A stretch of 64,000 nucleotides of DNA from Ideonella_A sp963843805 (GTDB lineage: Bacteria; Pseudomonadota; Gammaproteobacteria; Burkholderiales; Burkholderiaceae_C), in the NCBI GenBank assembly GCA_963843805.1, contig CAWJLY010000009.1, positions 682,001-746,000 on the forward strand, written 5' to 3'. The notes beneath the pieces are model-generated. The model saw only the letters and a program-made list of their open reading frames with translations. It did no database searches and had not been told where the DNA came from. Shown in pieces: positions 8,229-19,750 of this stretch (within the stretch, counting starts at the first letter, position 1; the number at the start of each line of letters is the position of its first letter). Made by a program: the position numbers and the translations under genes.

Positions 8229-9692
8229 TCAGCGCTTGGTCTGCAGCAGGCGCGACGGTGAGCGTGCATCGCGCGGCCCATCGCTGCGCCCCGGGCTCGA
8301 AGCGGCCCGCGCTGGCGCGGCCGAGCCGGCGCTGCGTGGCGCGTGACCATTCGGGGCGTGTCCGTTGGCCGGCGCGCTGCGGCGGGTGTCGCGTCGCGGC
8401 TCATTGTTGCCGCGACCACCGCCACCGTTTCCCTGCGATGGGCGACCGCCGCCACCGCCGCGGCCTGAATTGCTGCGCATCCCGCCGCGGCCAGCGCCTT
8501 CGCCGATCACCATCCGACCGAGCACGATTGGTTCGGGGCGCTCGCTGGCATGCGGTTCGAAGCCGGCGATCGCTTGCTTCGGGATCTCGCGCTTGATCAG
8601 TTTTTCGATGTCGCGCAGGAAGCCGTTTTCATCGACACAGACCAGCGAAACCGCTTCGCCCTGCGAGCCGGCGCGGCCGGTGCGGCCGATGCGGTGCACA
8701 TAGTCTTCCGGCACGTTCGGCAACTCGTAGTTGACAACATGTGGCAACTGGTCGATGTCGATGCCGCGAGCGGCGATGTCGGTCGCCACCAGGCAGGTCA
8801 GCTGGCCGGCCTTGAAATCGGCCAGCGCCTTGGTGCGTGCGGTCTGGCTCTTGTTGCCGTGGATCGCCATCGCGCTGATGCCGTGGTCGTTCAGGTGATC
8901 GACCAGCCGGTTCGCGCCGTGTTTCATGCGCGTGAAAACCAGCACCTGCTGCCAGTCGTTTTCCTTGATCAGGTGAACCAGCAGGTCTTTCTTCTTCTCG
9001 CGGCCAACCGGATGCACCTTCTGCGCGATGGTGTCGGCGGTCTGGTTGCGCCGTGCCACTTCAATCAGCGCCGGCTTGTTCAGCAGGCGGTCGGCCAGGG
9101 CCTTGATCTCGTCGCTGAAGGTGGCGCTGAACAGCAGGCTCTGTTTCTTCGCCGGCACGATCGCCAGCACCTTCTTGATGTCGTGGATGAAGCCCATGTC
9201 GAGCATGCGATCGGCCTCGTCGAGCACGAAGATCTCGATCTTGCTCAGATCCAGCGTGCGCTGGCCGGCGTGGTCGAGCAGGCGGCCCGGCGTGGCCACC
9301 AGGATGTCGACGCCGCGGCGCAGCTTGTCGATCTGCGGCTGCATGCCGACACCGCCGAACATCACCATGCTGGTGAGCTTGGCGTATTTGCCGTAGTTGC
9401 GTACGCTTTCCTCGACCTGCGCTGCGAGTTCACGGGTCGGTGTCAGGATCAAGGCGCGAATCGGGACGCGACCGCGCGCATCGCGCTCGGCCGGTGTCGC
9501 CATCAGGCGCTGCAGCATCGGCAGCACAAAACCGGCGGTCTTGCCGGTGCCGGTCTGCGCGCCACCCATCAGGTCACCGCCGGTCAGCACCAGCGGGATC
9601 GCTTGCGCCTGAATCGGGGTCGGGATGGTGTAACCCTGCTCGTGCACGGCACGCAGCAAGGGCTCGGCAAGGCCGAGGGAATCAAAGGACAT
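8229..9692 (-). CDS. rhlE: DEAD-box RNA helicase RhlE
   Basis: A 487-residue DEAD-box helicase. Motifs in order are Q-motif GYTIPTPIQ, motif I AQTGTGKT, motif II VLDEADRML, motif III SATFSDE, and motif VI HRIGRTGRAG. The C-terminal 100 residues are a low-complexity Gly/Arg/Asn-rich tail, typical of RhlE-type proteins that bind RNA non-specifically in ribosome assembly or RNA decay. It is transcribed alone, convergent with the oxygenase and divergent from ettA. The ATG at 9692 opens directly on the family N-terminus FDSLGLAEPLLRAV. Confidence 0.94.
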   Translation of the reverse strand: MSFDSLGLAEPLLRAVHEQGYTIPTPIQAQAIPLVLTGGDLMGGAQTGTGKTAGFVLPMLQRLMATPAERDARGRVPIRALILTPTRELAAQVEESVRNYGKYAKLTSMVMFGGVGMQPQIDKLRRGVDILVATPGRLLDHAGQRTLDLSKIEIFVLDEADRMLDMGFIHDIKKVLAIVPAKKQSLLFSATFSDEIKALADRLLNKPALIEVARRNQTADTIAQKVHPVGREKKKDLLVHLIKENDWQQVLVFTRMKHGANRLVDHLNDHGISAMAIHGNKSQTARTKALADFKAGQLTCLVATDIAARGIDIDQLPHVVNYELPNVPEDYVHRIGRTGRAGSQGEAVSLVCVDENGFLRDIEKLIKREIPKQAIAGFEPHASERPEPIVLGRMVIGEGAGRGGMRSNSGRGGGGGRPSQGNGGGGRGNNEPRRDTRRSAPANGHAPNGHAPRSAGSAAPARAASSPGRSDGPRDARSPSRLLQTKR

Positions 9693-10037
9693 GGGGTTCC
9701 AACAGGGATCGGCCCGTCGCTCGCACTGCAGAGCGCCAGTCGCAGGCAGAAGATGGTGTGAGCGCTTGAGGCTCGAGTCAGGATGACGTCAACCCGGTGA
9801 CTGGAGAGTGGGTTGGTGCCGCTATTCTACATTGCTGCAACGCAGCAATAGCGTCGAAATGTCAGGTTTGGCGCGGTTTTCAGCGCAGATTGTCAATTCG
9901 GCGCGACGGTTTCGCCTGGGTTGGCAGGAGCGGCTTCAGCCGCGCTTCGGGTTGAATCAAAAACGAAAGCGCGGATGGATCCGCACCTACGAGGGATAAT
10001 TGAGGGTTTTGCAATTCACCAAAGTCAAGCAAGCACC
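9693..10037. other. Divergent promoter region of rhlE and ettA, no gene
   Basis: This 345-base gap separates the divergent rhlE and ettA starts and must hold both promoters. No reading frame is convincing. The only structured element I see is the REP-like doublet at 9924-9990. Confidence 0.6.
9924..9990. repeat. REPIN-like inverted doublet
   Basis: The left unit GCAGGAGCGGCTTCAGCCGC and the right unit, whose reverse complement reads GTAGGTGCGGATCCATCCGC, are imperfect copies of one REP-type palindrome facing each other around an A/T-richer spacer. Each unit has its own short hairpin (GCGGCTTCAGCCGC; GCGGATGGATCCGC). This matches the REPIN arrangement spread by RAYT-type transposases in proteobacteria. 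Confidence 0.65.
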
Positions 10038-11702
<1,665 letters not shown>

Positions 11703-11866
11703 TCTGACGACCCGGCGTGTGGGGGCGGGGGCAGGTCATAAAGGGCGGCTGGCGGAAGGGCTGTCAGCGCGGTCGAGTGCTGCCCCCGCTGCAGATTGGT
11801 ACGCTTGCGCAAACTCGCCTTGGCCCCGCCGACGCGCTGGCGAACCGCTTATCTGGATGTTTCGTG

Positions 11867-14593
11867 ATGAAGCCATCGATCCCTGTGCAGTCTCTGCGCC
11901 TGCTTTCATGCCTGTTGCTGGCCGCGGTGGCCACGACGGGTTGTGCCGGCCTGAAGGCAATGAACGCTCGCGCCACTGCACCGCCGTCGGTGGCCTCCGC
12001 CGCTTCCGCCGCCTCGGCCGCAGGCGCCGACAAGAAGGCCGATCCGACGCCGAACAAGCCGTTTGCCGAAGTGATCAAGGGGGCCATTCGACAGGCCGGT
12101 TATCTGCCGGTTTGGCGCAAGGACGAAAAAGTCTGGATCGAGATCACGCCCGAGCAACTCGACCAGCCGGTGCTGATGTCGGTCAACATTGCCGAATCGG
12201 TCGGCGAGCGCGGCTTGTACGGCAGCCAGATGGGGCCGTCGTGGCTGACCATGTTCCGCAAGATCGGCGCCAGCCAGATCCAGCTGATCGCGTTGAACAC
12301 CGATTACAACGCCAGCAACGGGCAGATGAAGACGACCATCGGCCAGGCGTTCTCGAACAGCCTGCTGGCATCGGCACCGATTGCCAGCGCGCCGAGCAAG
12401 GACAACCAGGCCGTGCTGATCGACGCCTCGTTCCTGCTCGCCGACCTGCCCGGCTACTCGACCCGCCTCGAGCGTGCGTTCCGCCTGCCGCTGGCGCTCG
12501 ACCGCGGCAACTCATTCTTCGAGAAAATCCGCGTGACGGAGGATCTGACGACGTTGAATGCGCGGATCCACTTTGCCACGGCGCGAATTCCGGCGCCACC
12601 GCAGCGGCCGACTGGCGGCGAAACCCCGCCGCCCGTGACCACACCCGATCCGCGCAGCCTGTTCGTTGCCTATGTCTACAACTTCGCCAAGCCGGCGGCA
12701 GTTCCGATGGCCAGCCGCCTCGCCGACCCGCGGCTCGGGCATTTCCAGGATATCGTCACCGAACTCGGCGATGATCTCAAGCCCAACCCGCGCCAACACC
12801 TGATCACTCGTTGGCGGCTCGAAAAAAAGGAGCCTGCGGCGGCGCTGTCCGAGCCGGTGCAAGCCATCACTTTCTGGCTCGACAAGAACATCCCCAAGAA
12901 CTACCGCCAGTCGGTCGAGGCCGGTATCCTCGAATGGAACAAGGCGTTCGAGAAGATCGGTTTTCGCAATGCCGTGGTGGCCAGACAGCAGCCTGACGAC
13001 GCCGACTGGGACAACATGGACGCGCGCCATGCGTCGATCCGCTGGTTTGTCGGCGCTGATGTCGGTTTTGCGATCGGTCCCAGCCATTCAGACCCGCGCA
13101 CCGGCGAGATATTCGATGCCGACATCGGCATGAGTGACGTCTTCGGCCGCGGCGCCCGGCGTTTCATCGTCGAAGATGTCGGCTTCGAAACCGGCCGTCC
13201 AACCGCATCGATCTCAACGCATCAGTCTTCGATGTTCGGCAGCCGCCACCGACATGATGCTTATTGCACCTACGCACACGAGGCCGCCGCCGAAATGGAT
13301 TTCGTGCTCGACATGCTGGAGGCGCGCGGCGATATCGCGCCCGACAGCCCGCAAGCCGAAGCCTTCGTTCAATCGGTGATCAAGAATACGATCATGCACG
13401 AGGTCGGCCACACGCTGGGCCTCAAGCACAATTTCAAGGGCTCGACGGTCGTCAAGCGTGATCAGCTGCGCGACAAGGCATTCACCGAAGCACACGGCAT
13501 TTCCGGCTCGGTGATGGACTACAACGCCTACAACCTGGCTGTCAAAGGTGAGCGGGCCGGCGCGCTGATCAATACAACGATCGGTCCCTATGATTTTTGG
13601 GCGATCGAATACGCGTACAAGGTCATCGATCCGGCTGCCGAGAAGGTCGAGCTCAACCGCATCGCATCGCGCAGTGCGACCGATCCCCTGCTTGCCTACG
13701 CCGACGATGCCGACGCCGGCGGCATTTCGGGCAACGATGGCATCGATCCGCTGGCCAACCGTTTCGACCTTGGCGACGATCCGCTCGATTTCTACCGCAA
13801 GCGCCTGGTGTTGTCGCGCGAACTCTGGCAGCGTGTGCAGGATCGGCCGTTGGCTGACAGCGACGACGTGCTGCGGCAACGGCGCGTATTGCTCGGCGGG
13901 TTTCGCCAACTTGGCCAGTCGGCCGAATTGCTCGGCAAATATGTCGGTGGCATGTATACGGTGCGCGACGCGCCCGGTGCCAAACAGCGGCGTGCCTTCA
14001 CGCCGGTCGAGCCTGCCAAGCAGCGTGAAGCTCTGCGCTTTTTGTCCGACGGGCTGTTCAAGACCGATAGCTTCAGCTTCAAGCCTGAATTCTTGGCCAA
14101 CCTCGCGCCCGACTACAACGAGTGGGATCGCGGCGGGCTGGTCAGCATTCCGGCGGCGGTGCTGAACGTGCAGTCGCATGCGCTCGATCGCTTGATGAGT
14201 GCCGGCACGGCAACTCGACTGCTCGATCTCCCGCTCTACCTCCCGGCAGCCGAGCGGCGCAACCTGATTTCGCTGCCCGAGGTCTACACCACCCTGCAGG
14301 ATTCGATCTGGAGCGAATTGAAGAGCGGCGAAGACATCGACCGCCTGCGTCGCAACTTGCAACGCGAGCACCTGAAGCGGATCCAGGTGCTGCTGACTCG
14401 GGGCTCGCCCAGCCTTCCACCGGACGCGCTGAGCTTGATACGCGTCAACGCGGTGGCGTTGCAGCGCGATCTGCAGCGCGATGTGCAGCGCGCCTCACGC
14501 CGTGACCGCCGATCGATCGAGGCGCGTGCCCATTTGCAGGACAGCCTGGCCTTGCTGAGCGAGGCATTGAAGGCGTCGATGAGCCGCAGCTGA
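11867..14593 (+). CDS. Zinc-dependent metalloprotease lipoprotein (DUF5117/DUF4953 type)
   Basis: A 908-residue exported lipoprotein. The first 25 residues form a signal sequence ending in TTGC, a lipobox with the lipidated Cys close to residue 24. An Ala/Ser-rich linker follows. A large beta-rich N-terminal region (DUF5117-like) precedes the catalytic domain with HEVGHTLGLKH at about residues 511-521, an extended HExxHxxGxxH zincin motif. The downstream segment GSVMDYNAYN supplies the Met-turn typical of metzincins. These proteins are cell-envelope peptidases of unknown substrate. The start at 11867 places the signal peptide at the N-terminus; an upstream in-frame extension would bury it. 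Confidence 0.87.
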   Translation: MKPSIPVQSLRLLSCLLLAAVATTGCAGLKAMNARATAPPSVASAASAASAAGADKKADPTPNKPFAEVIKGAIRQAGYLPVWRKDEKVWIEITPEQLDQPVLMSVNIAESVGERGLYGSQMGPSWLTMFRKIGASQIQLIALNTDYNASNGQMKTTIGQAFSNSLLASAPIASAPSKDNQAVLIDASFLLADLPGYSTRLERAFRLPLALDRGNSFFEKIRVTEDLTTLNARIHFATARIPAPPQRPTGGETPPPVTTPDPRSLFVAYVYNFAKPAAVPMASRLADPRLGHFQDIVTELGDDLKPNPRQHLITRWRLEKKEPAAALSEPVQAITFWLDKNIPKNYRQSVEAGILEWNKAFEKIGFRNAVVARQQPDDADWDNMDARHASIRWFVGADVGFAIGPSHSDPRTGEIFDADIGMSDVFGRGARRFIVEDVGFETGRPTASISTHQSSMFGSRHRHDAYCTYAHEAAAEMDFVLDMLEARGDIAPDSPQAEAFVQSVIKNTIMHEVGHTLGLKHNFKGSTVVKRDQLRDKAFTEAHGISGSVMDYNAYNLAVKGERAGALINTTIGPYDFWAIEYAYKVIDPAAEKVELNRIASRSATDPLLAYADDADAGGISGNDGIDPLANRFDLGDDPLDFYRKRLVLSRELWQRVQDRPLADSDDVLRQRRVLLGGFRQLGQSAELLGKYVGGMYTVRDAPGAKQRRAFTPVEPAKQREALRFLSDGLFKTDSFSFKPEFLANLAPDYNEWDRGGLVSIPAAVLNVQSHALDRLMSAGTATRLLDLPLYLPAAERRNLISLPEVYTTLQDSIWSELKSGEDIDRLRRNLQREHLKRIQVLLTRGSPSLPPDALSLIRVNAVALQRDLQRDVQRASRRDRRSIEARAHLQDSLALLSEALKASMSRS

Positions 14594-14605
14594 GCTGCCG
14601 GGGAT

Positions 14606-14815
14606 TTAGCGCAGCTGTTCGCTGTTGCGGCTGCTGTCCGGACTGGTCCTGGCGCTGGCAACCGAAGTTTGTACCGGCTGGACCTGACCGGTGATGACGA
14701 CCCTTGGCAGTTCAGCCACAACGGGCGCGTGGGAGAAAAATTCACCGCCGATCGCCAGCGTGGCGCCGGCGAGGACGGCAAAAGCCAGGGTCGAGAGAAA
14801 AAGGCGGTCGATCAT
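14606..14815 (-). CDS. Small exported protein with ELPRVVITG motif (copy A)
   Basis: A 69-residue protein with an N-terminal hydrophobic segment (residues about 4-23, likely a signal peptide or anchor), then HAPVVAELPRVVITGQVQP and a polar Ser/Thr-rich tail. A GGAG ribosome site lies eight bases upstream of the ATG. It is a paralogue in layout of the next small gene, sharing ELPRVVITG and a GGAGCCCCAC leader. I do not recognise a named family. The VVITG stretch recalls the TonB-box-like start of mature TonB-dependent receptors, but the protein is far too short to be one. Confidence 0.6.
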   Translation of the reverse strand: MIDRLFLSTLAFAVLAGATLAIGGEFFSHAPVVAELPRVVITGQVQPVQTSVASARTSPDSSRNSEQLR

Positions 14816-14954
14816 GTGGGGCTCCGTTGGTCACGCCGCGTGTCTGGCGGCTTGAGGTGAACTCTAGAAGCCCCCCGCTGCGATGAAAACCCGATTGCGA
14901 CCGGATGGCCAGGAGCGGCACCGAACTGCGCCTGGCGGCGATGAACCGCGCGTA

Positions 14955-15149
14955 TCAATTGCCCGGTTGCCGCTCGCCGGCCGACCTGACCTTGCCCGTG
15001 ATGACGACCCGCGGCAACTCGTGAACAGCCATTTTTGGCGCGGTGGCAGCATCGATCGAAATCTGGCGCGAAGCGCTGGCGACACCGGCGAGCGACAAGG
15101 TCGCGAGGCAGGCAAAGGTGAGGGCAAGGACGGTGCTGCGGCTGATCAT
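14955..15149 (-). CDS. Small exported protein with ELPRVVITG motif (copy B)
   Basis: A 64-residue protein beginning MISRSTVLALTFACLATLSL, a good signal peptide with a probable cleavage after VASA. The mature part is only about 40 residues and contains HELPRVVITGKV. The leader GGAGCCCCACC before the ATG is nearly identical to that of the neighbouring copy A, which suggests tandem duplication with sequence drift. Both genes are transcribed in the same direction about 140 bases apart. Function unknown; secreted peptide or periplasmic ligand are possibilities. Confidence 0.6.
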   Translation of the reverse strand: MISRSTVLALTFACLATLSLAGVASASRQISIDAATAPKMAVHELPRVVITGKVRSAGERQPGN

Positions 15150-15300
15150 GGTGGGGCTCCGGGCGTGCGCGAAAGGGTTTCGATCGAGCCACTGTAGGCA
15201 GCCTGCCGGGGCGACTCAACTACCTGCAGATGAACGCGGCCGCGCGTATGACAGGCGGTCGCCGGGCGCGACGAAGCGTTGCCGAGCCGGCCGTTCTGGT

Positions 15301-16611
15301 TCAGCGAGCCCCGTCGAGCAGGCGTAGGAAAAGATCGGGCGAACCCATCTGACCGCCTTTGAGCATGACCTCGATCCCATCCAGCGCAGGGTCGTCGGAG
15401 CGAACCCGTGTCAACGCAACGCCAGACGCGATCGAACCAGCCCATTGCAGAGCCCATGCTCCGAGGGCTCGCATTGCAACGCTCGACGTATCGCCGCCCG
15501 CCAGCCCGACGCGGCGAACCTGCGGGCTCAAGGCAAGCACCCGGACCAGCAGCTCGGCGCAGAGCTGCGCTGTCAGCAGCGGCGGCAGGCTGTCGGATCC
15601 GGCTGCAGAGATGCGCGCCATGACCGGCTGGCCGCGCTGCAGAACCTCCGCACAGCGGCGTGCCAGCTTCTCCAATGCGCCGGCGCCGTTCACCAACGAT
15701 CGGGGGTCGATTGCAAGTTCCTGATAGCGTCCTTGCGCGTGGCCGGCCTGCGCAGCCGTGACCGGCGACTGGCTTCCGACCAGCAGAAAGACAGGCGAAT
15801 CGCTGACCGCAGCAGCATGTGCTTGCACCGGCGCGGCAGGATCGCCCGGGCCAATGCGCCAACGCCGCCTGTGCCACGCTGCTGGCGCCGAGCACCAACT
15901 GGGGACGGTCGGCGCTGCGCTGCCACAACCAGTGTCCGATCAACTGCAAATGGCGCTCGCGACAAGCGTCGAACAACAAGGCTTGTGGTTCGCCCTTCAA
16001 TGCCTCGTCGACCGTGGCATCGAGCAAGCCGTCGCCGGTCGCAGCAGCGTCCAGCGCACGCAGGTCGACCAGGCCGGTGTGGGCAATTCCCAAGCTGGCC
16101 AGATGGCGCCGCAGGTCGGCCTCCAGCATGGGTGTCACCGGGTGACGACTCATTGTCGGGTGGCGATCAATGCGGTGGACTTCGCCGCCGGCCTGTGCGG
16201 TGGCATACAACTCGCCGAATGCGCAGTAGCGGCCGAGTGATGGTTGACCGCCAACCACCGTCAGCACGTTGCCATGGTCCGGCCGGCGCAGTGCGGCCAC
16301 GCCGGTTGCCAGGTTGCCGACGTCAACGGCGCTGTCGAATGTCGAGCAGCATTTGTAGTGGGTGATCGCCGGCGCCAATTCGGCGAAACAACGGGCGACC
16401 GGCGCCAGTTCGGCTCGCATCGCCATCGGGTCGAGTGCGCGGGCCAAGCCAGCGATGCCCAGGGCGTCGAGCGGGCCGGCCGCGCGTGCGCTGTTCAGGG
16501 GTGGGTGCGCCGAGAAACAACAAGGCCCGTTTGCCGGCTGCAGCCAGCGTCGCCAGGGTGTCGGATGCGCCGGTGAAGTCGTCAGCCGTACCAGGCGTAT
16601 TGCAGCGCCAT
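15301..16611 (-). CDS. Four-carbon acid sugar kinase (DUF1537, OiaK-like), frameshifted as read
   Basis: A DUF1537-family kinase spread over three frames. The N-terminus reads MALQYAWYG and then, after one surplus base near 16586, DDFTGASDTLATLAAAGKR, the family substrate-domain signature. The middle (RAAGPLDALGIAGLARAL onward) and the C-terminal nucleotide-binding part (VGLAGGDTSSVAMRALG, MLKGGQMGSPDLF) are in further frames, with shifts near 16505 and 15850. DUF1537 enzymes phosphorylate four-carbon or branched sugar acids; the OiaK branch phosphorylates 3-oxo-isoapionate. Its ATG lies five bases after the stop of the RuBisCO-like gene. Conservation across all frames argues for sequencing error rather than old decay. 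Confidence 0.75.
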
Positions 16612-16616
16612 CGACT

Positions 16617-17914
16617 TCAACCGCGCAGGGTGCCAAAACGATCGAGCGCGCTACGCAGTTCGGGCTGCTCGGCGGCGGCGTCGCCCACCGACCGCCCCGT
16701 CTGCCAGGCCGCCCAAGCCTGGCGGACACTGGCAACGCCGGCTGCCGGCCCCATCGGATGGGCCAGAATGCCGCCACCACACATGAACATCAGATCGGCG
16801 CTCGGCACTGCGTCGAGCGTCGCCGCCAGCGTGCCCGCCCATTGGCCCGAAGAAAACGCCGGCATCACGACATCCTCTCGATCGGCGGGATCGGCCAGCG
16901 GCTGCAGGCAGTCCTGCGCCGATTCGATCACTTCGTCGTCGTCCTGCGCAAATTTGCCGCCCAGCCCATGCACATGCATGTGGTCCACGCCGGCCAGCCG
17001 CCACAACATCGAGTAGGGCTGGAAATCAATGCCCAGCGCTGGATGTCGCGACCACATGCCATAGCCGTTGCGATGCCCGTGAATGGCCAGATCGGTTTGG
17101 CGGCGCAGCGCCTGCAGCGACGACAGGCCGATCCAGTTCAGGCTGACCATGACGCAACTGCCACCTTCGCGTTCCACCAGCTCGGCATGGCGCAGCATCG
17201 CATCGTGTTCATCGCTGATATGAAAGGCAACCATCACCTGCTTGCCGGTCTCGTCGCGATGCCGCCGCACTACCGCCATGACCGCGCGAATGCGCTCGCC
17301 GATCGGCGCATGCAACGGGTCTGCGCAGCATTCGTCGTCCTTGATGAAATCGATGCCGGCGCGGCACAGCTCGCCGACCAGGGCGGCGGTTTCGTCGGCG
17401 GAAAGCCCCACATTGGGCTTGATGATCGTGCCGACCAGCGGGCCGCTCGCAACGCCGCTCGACTGCCGCGTGCCGGTCACGCCCTGACGCGGACGCTCGA
17501 AGCGGCTGCGGAACGCGGGCCGGGATCTGCAACGCCTGCAGACGCATGCCTGTGCTTTCGCCGAGGTCGTACAGATTGCCGGCAACTGTCGCGGCCAGCG
17601 CGGTCAGGTTGTGTCCGATATTGGCCAGCGGGAACGACACCGTGCACGCGGGCGCGTCGCCACGGGCCTTGCGAGTGGTTGCGGCGCAGCCAGCTGCTGG
17701 GCAGACTCGGTGCGGTCAAGCGGCTCGAGTTCTTCGACCAGCTCGACGCGTGGCCCGGCTGCGCGCGCGCAAGCGCATCGCTTTCGCCGGCGACCCGTAC
17801 AAACGTGCCGCTGCTTTGCTCGCCGGCCAGCACCTCGGCCACCACTCGCGGGTCGAGCGGTGTCTCGATCAGGTAGGTGGCTTGCAGCCGCGAATCGCTC
17901 ACAGTGCGACTCAC
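16617..17914 (-). CDS. RuBisCO-like protein, 3-oxo-isoapionate-4-phosphate transcarboxylase/hydrolase (OiaX)-like, frameshifted as read
   Basis: A form IV RuBisCO-like protein of about 430 residues. Its C-terminal barrel is intact from 17520 to 16617: GTIIKPNVGLSADET (the KP loop), then IDFIKDDECCADP, which keeps the carbamylated Lys, Asp and Glu of the RuBisCO metal site. HGHRNGYGMWSRHPALG and the phosphate-binding CGGGILAHPMGPAAG follow. The loop-6 lysine motif of CO2-fixing RuBisCO is absent. The N-terminal domain begins at a GTG overlapping the upstream VOC stop (GTGA) and is split by apparent shifts near 17760, 17680 and 17520. By family knowledge the closest characterised relatives cleave 3-oxo-isoapionate-4-phosphate to 3-phosphoglycerate and glycolate. 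The kinase directly downstream fits that assignment. Confidence 0.78.
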
Positions 17915-18455
17915 AGTCTGGCGAGATCGGGGAAGGGACGGACCGGATCCGTGCCGTCCCAGCCCTGCGAGGCGTCGCGGATCAGCTTGAACAGCCGGCC
18001 CTTGGGGCCGGCGACCTCCGACAGTTCGATCGTCGTTCCGGGCAGGCCGGAGGAATCCTCGAAATAGACGAAGCGACCGTTTTCACCGACCTCGCCGCCC
18101 ATGCAGACCTCGAAGCCGGCGCCCTGCGCGCGCGCCAGATCGGCGTCGAAAGTTTCGGTCCAGTAGGCGACGTGTTGCACGCCGCGGTGGCCGGCGAGGC
18201 TGAAGTCGCGGTACATCGACGGCACGTCGTTGCGCGTTTGCAGCAACTCGATCTGCAGCGCGCCGGCATTGGCCAGCGCCACCGAGTTGTGCGGCTCGTA
18301 GCGCTGCGCCGCGGTAGTGGTAGTTCTTGATCGGCACTCGCGGGTTGTAGTACCAGGGGCCGACTCCCATCACGCGTTGCCCAGTGGTCCATCGCCGCCT
18401 CGATGTCGGGAACGATGTAGGCCACCTGGCGGATCTCACCAAAAAAACGACTCAT
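17911..18455 (-). CDS. VOC-family (glyoxalase-like) enzyme of the RLP operon, frameshifted as read
   Basis: A two-module VOC protein of about 180 residues. Module 1 starts MSRFFGEIRQVAYIVPDIEA and continues in a second frame with GVGPWYYNPRVPIKNYHYRG. Module 2 (ANAGALQIELLQTRNDVPS, then RGVQHVAYWTETFDADLA and GTTIELSEVAG) is in a third. Likely metal ligands are His in VQHVAYW and Glu in IELSEV and QIELLQ. Two apparent shifts lie near 18375 and 18310. It starts 10 bases after dctM and ends overlapping the RLP start, so it belongs to the same operon. An isomerase, epimerase or ring-opening role before the kinase step is an inference only. Confidence 0.7.
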
Positions 18456-18465
18456 TTCGACGCAC

Positions 18466-19750
18466 TCACTTAACGATCAGGTTGGGCAGCCAGGTGCTCA
18501 GCGCCGGCACGAACGTCACGATCAACAAGGCGGCCATCAGTGGCCACAGGAAGGGCAGGGCGCCGGCGACCACGCGCTGCAGCGGCATGCGTGCCACCTG
18601 CGCCACCATGTACAGGCTCATGCCGACCGGTGGCGTCAGCAGGCCGATCATCAGATTGAGCACAACCACCACGGCAAGGTGAACCGGATCGACGCCGGCG
18701 GCCATCAGCGCCGGGGTGAAGATCGGCGCCAGGATCAGGATCGCGGCGATCGATTCCATCACCATGCCCACCACCAGCAGGATGCCGTTGACGAGCAGCA
18801 GCAGCATCCACGGGTTCTTCGACAGCCCGAGCATGAACTCGCTGACACGGGTCGGCACCTGGTCGATCGTCAGCACCCAGGCGAACAGCGCTGCCGAGCC
18901 GACGATGAACAGCACGCTGGCAGTGGAATGCACGGTTTCGCGCGCCGCGGCGACCACACCCGCCCAGGTCAACTCGCGGTAGACCACGGTGCCCGAGCAG
19001 CAGCGCATACACCACCGTGATCGCCGGCCACTTCGGTCGGCCCGAACAGGCCGCTGACCAGCCCGCCGATCAGGATCGACCGGCGCCAGCAGCGCCGGGA
19101 GCTGCCTTGACAAAAGCCTGGCCGAGCGTCGGATCGTCGGCGCTGCGAACGTCGCGCGGCAGGTTCTGGCGCCGCGCCATGATGCCGATCTGCAGCATCA
19201 GCATCGCCGCGATCACCAGCGCAGGAATCGCACCGGCGAGCAGTACCTTGACCGCGCTGACCTCGGCTGCAGCGGCGAAGATGATCAGCGGGATGCTCGG
19301 CGGGAAGATCGGGCCGATGGTGGCCGCGGCCATCGTGATGCCGGCGGCGAATTCGTCGCGGTAGCCTTGTTCGCGCATCAGCTTGATCTGCGTGCCGCCG
19401 AGTGCGCCGATATCGGCCAGCGCCGCGCCGGAGATGCCCGAGAACACCAGGTTGGCCAGCACCGTCACATGGCCGAGCCCGCCGCGGATGCCGCCGACCA
19501 GCAGGCGGATCAGGACGAACAGGTGTTTGGTGATGCCCGAGGCGCCGAACAGGGCCGCCGCCAGGATGAACATCGGCACCGCCAGCAACGGCACCGAATC
19601 CAGCGAATTGATCGTGCGCTGGGCCAGCACGGCCAGCGGCAAGTCGTTGAAACCGATCACCGCCGCGGCGGCGACCCCCATGGCAACCGCGATCGGCACG
19701 CCCATCATCATCGTGACGAGGAAGATGCCAAGCACCATCAGGCTCATCAT
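18466..19750 (-). CDS. dctM: TRAP transporter large permease DctM, frameshifted as read
   Basis: The large membrane subunit of a TRAP transporter, about 428 residues with 12 or so hydrophobic segments. The first 215 residues run uninterrupted (PLLAVPMFILAAALFG, SGISGAALADIGALGGTQI, ATIGPIFPPSIPLIIFAAAA). Two apparent shifts near 19080 and 19020 separate them from the intact C-terminal half (GILLVVGMVMESIAAILIL, LNLMIGLLTPPVGMSLYMV). DctM uses a Na+ gradient to import the organic acid delivered by DctP. Its ATG overlaps the dctQ stop (ATGA). The VOC gene starts 10 bases downstream, tying the transporter to the catabolic enzymes. Confidence 0.85.

Noticed and set aside
8550..9761. 403-codon plus-strand frame opposite rhlE
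   Set aside because: It mirrors the helicase codons, has no ribosome site and no domain; shadow of rhlE.
16362..17876. 504-codon plus-strand frame through the RLP region
   Set aside because: The minus strand encodes clear RuBisCO-like motifs; this frame has none and is long only because of GC bias.
15301..19750. Interpretation as genuine pseudogenes from operon decay
   Set aside because: Family motifs and active-site residues are kept in every frame and similar one-base shifts hit unrelated operons nearby; not excluded without reads but less likely.
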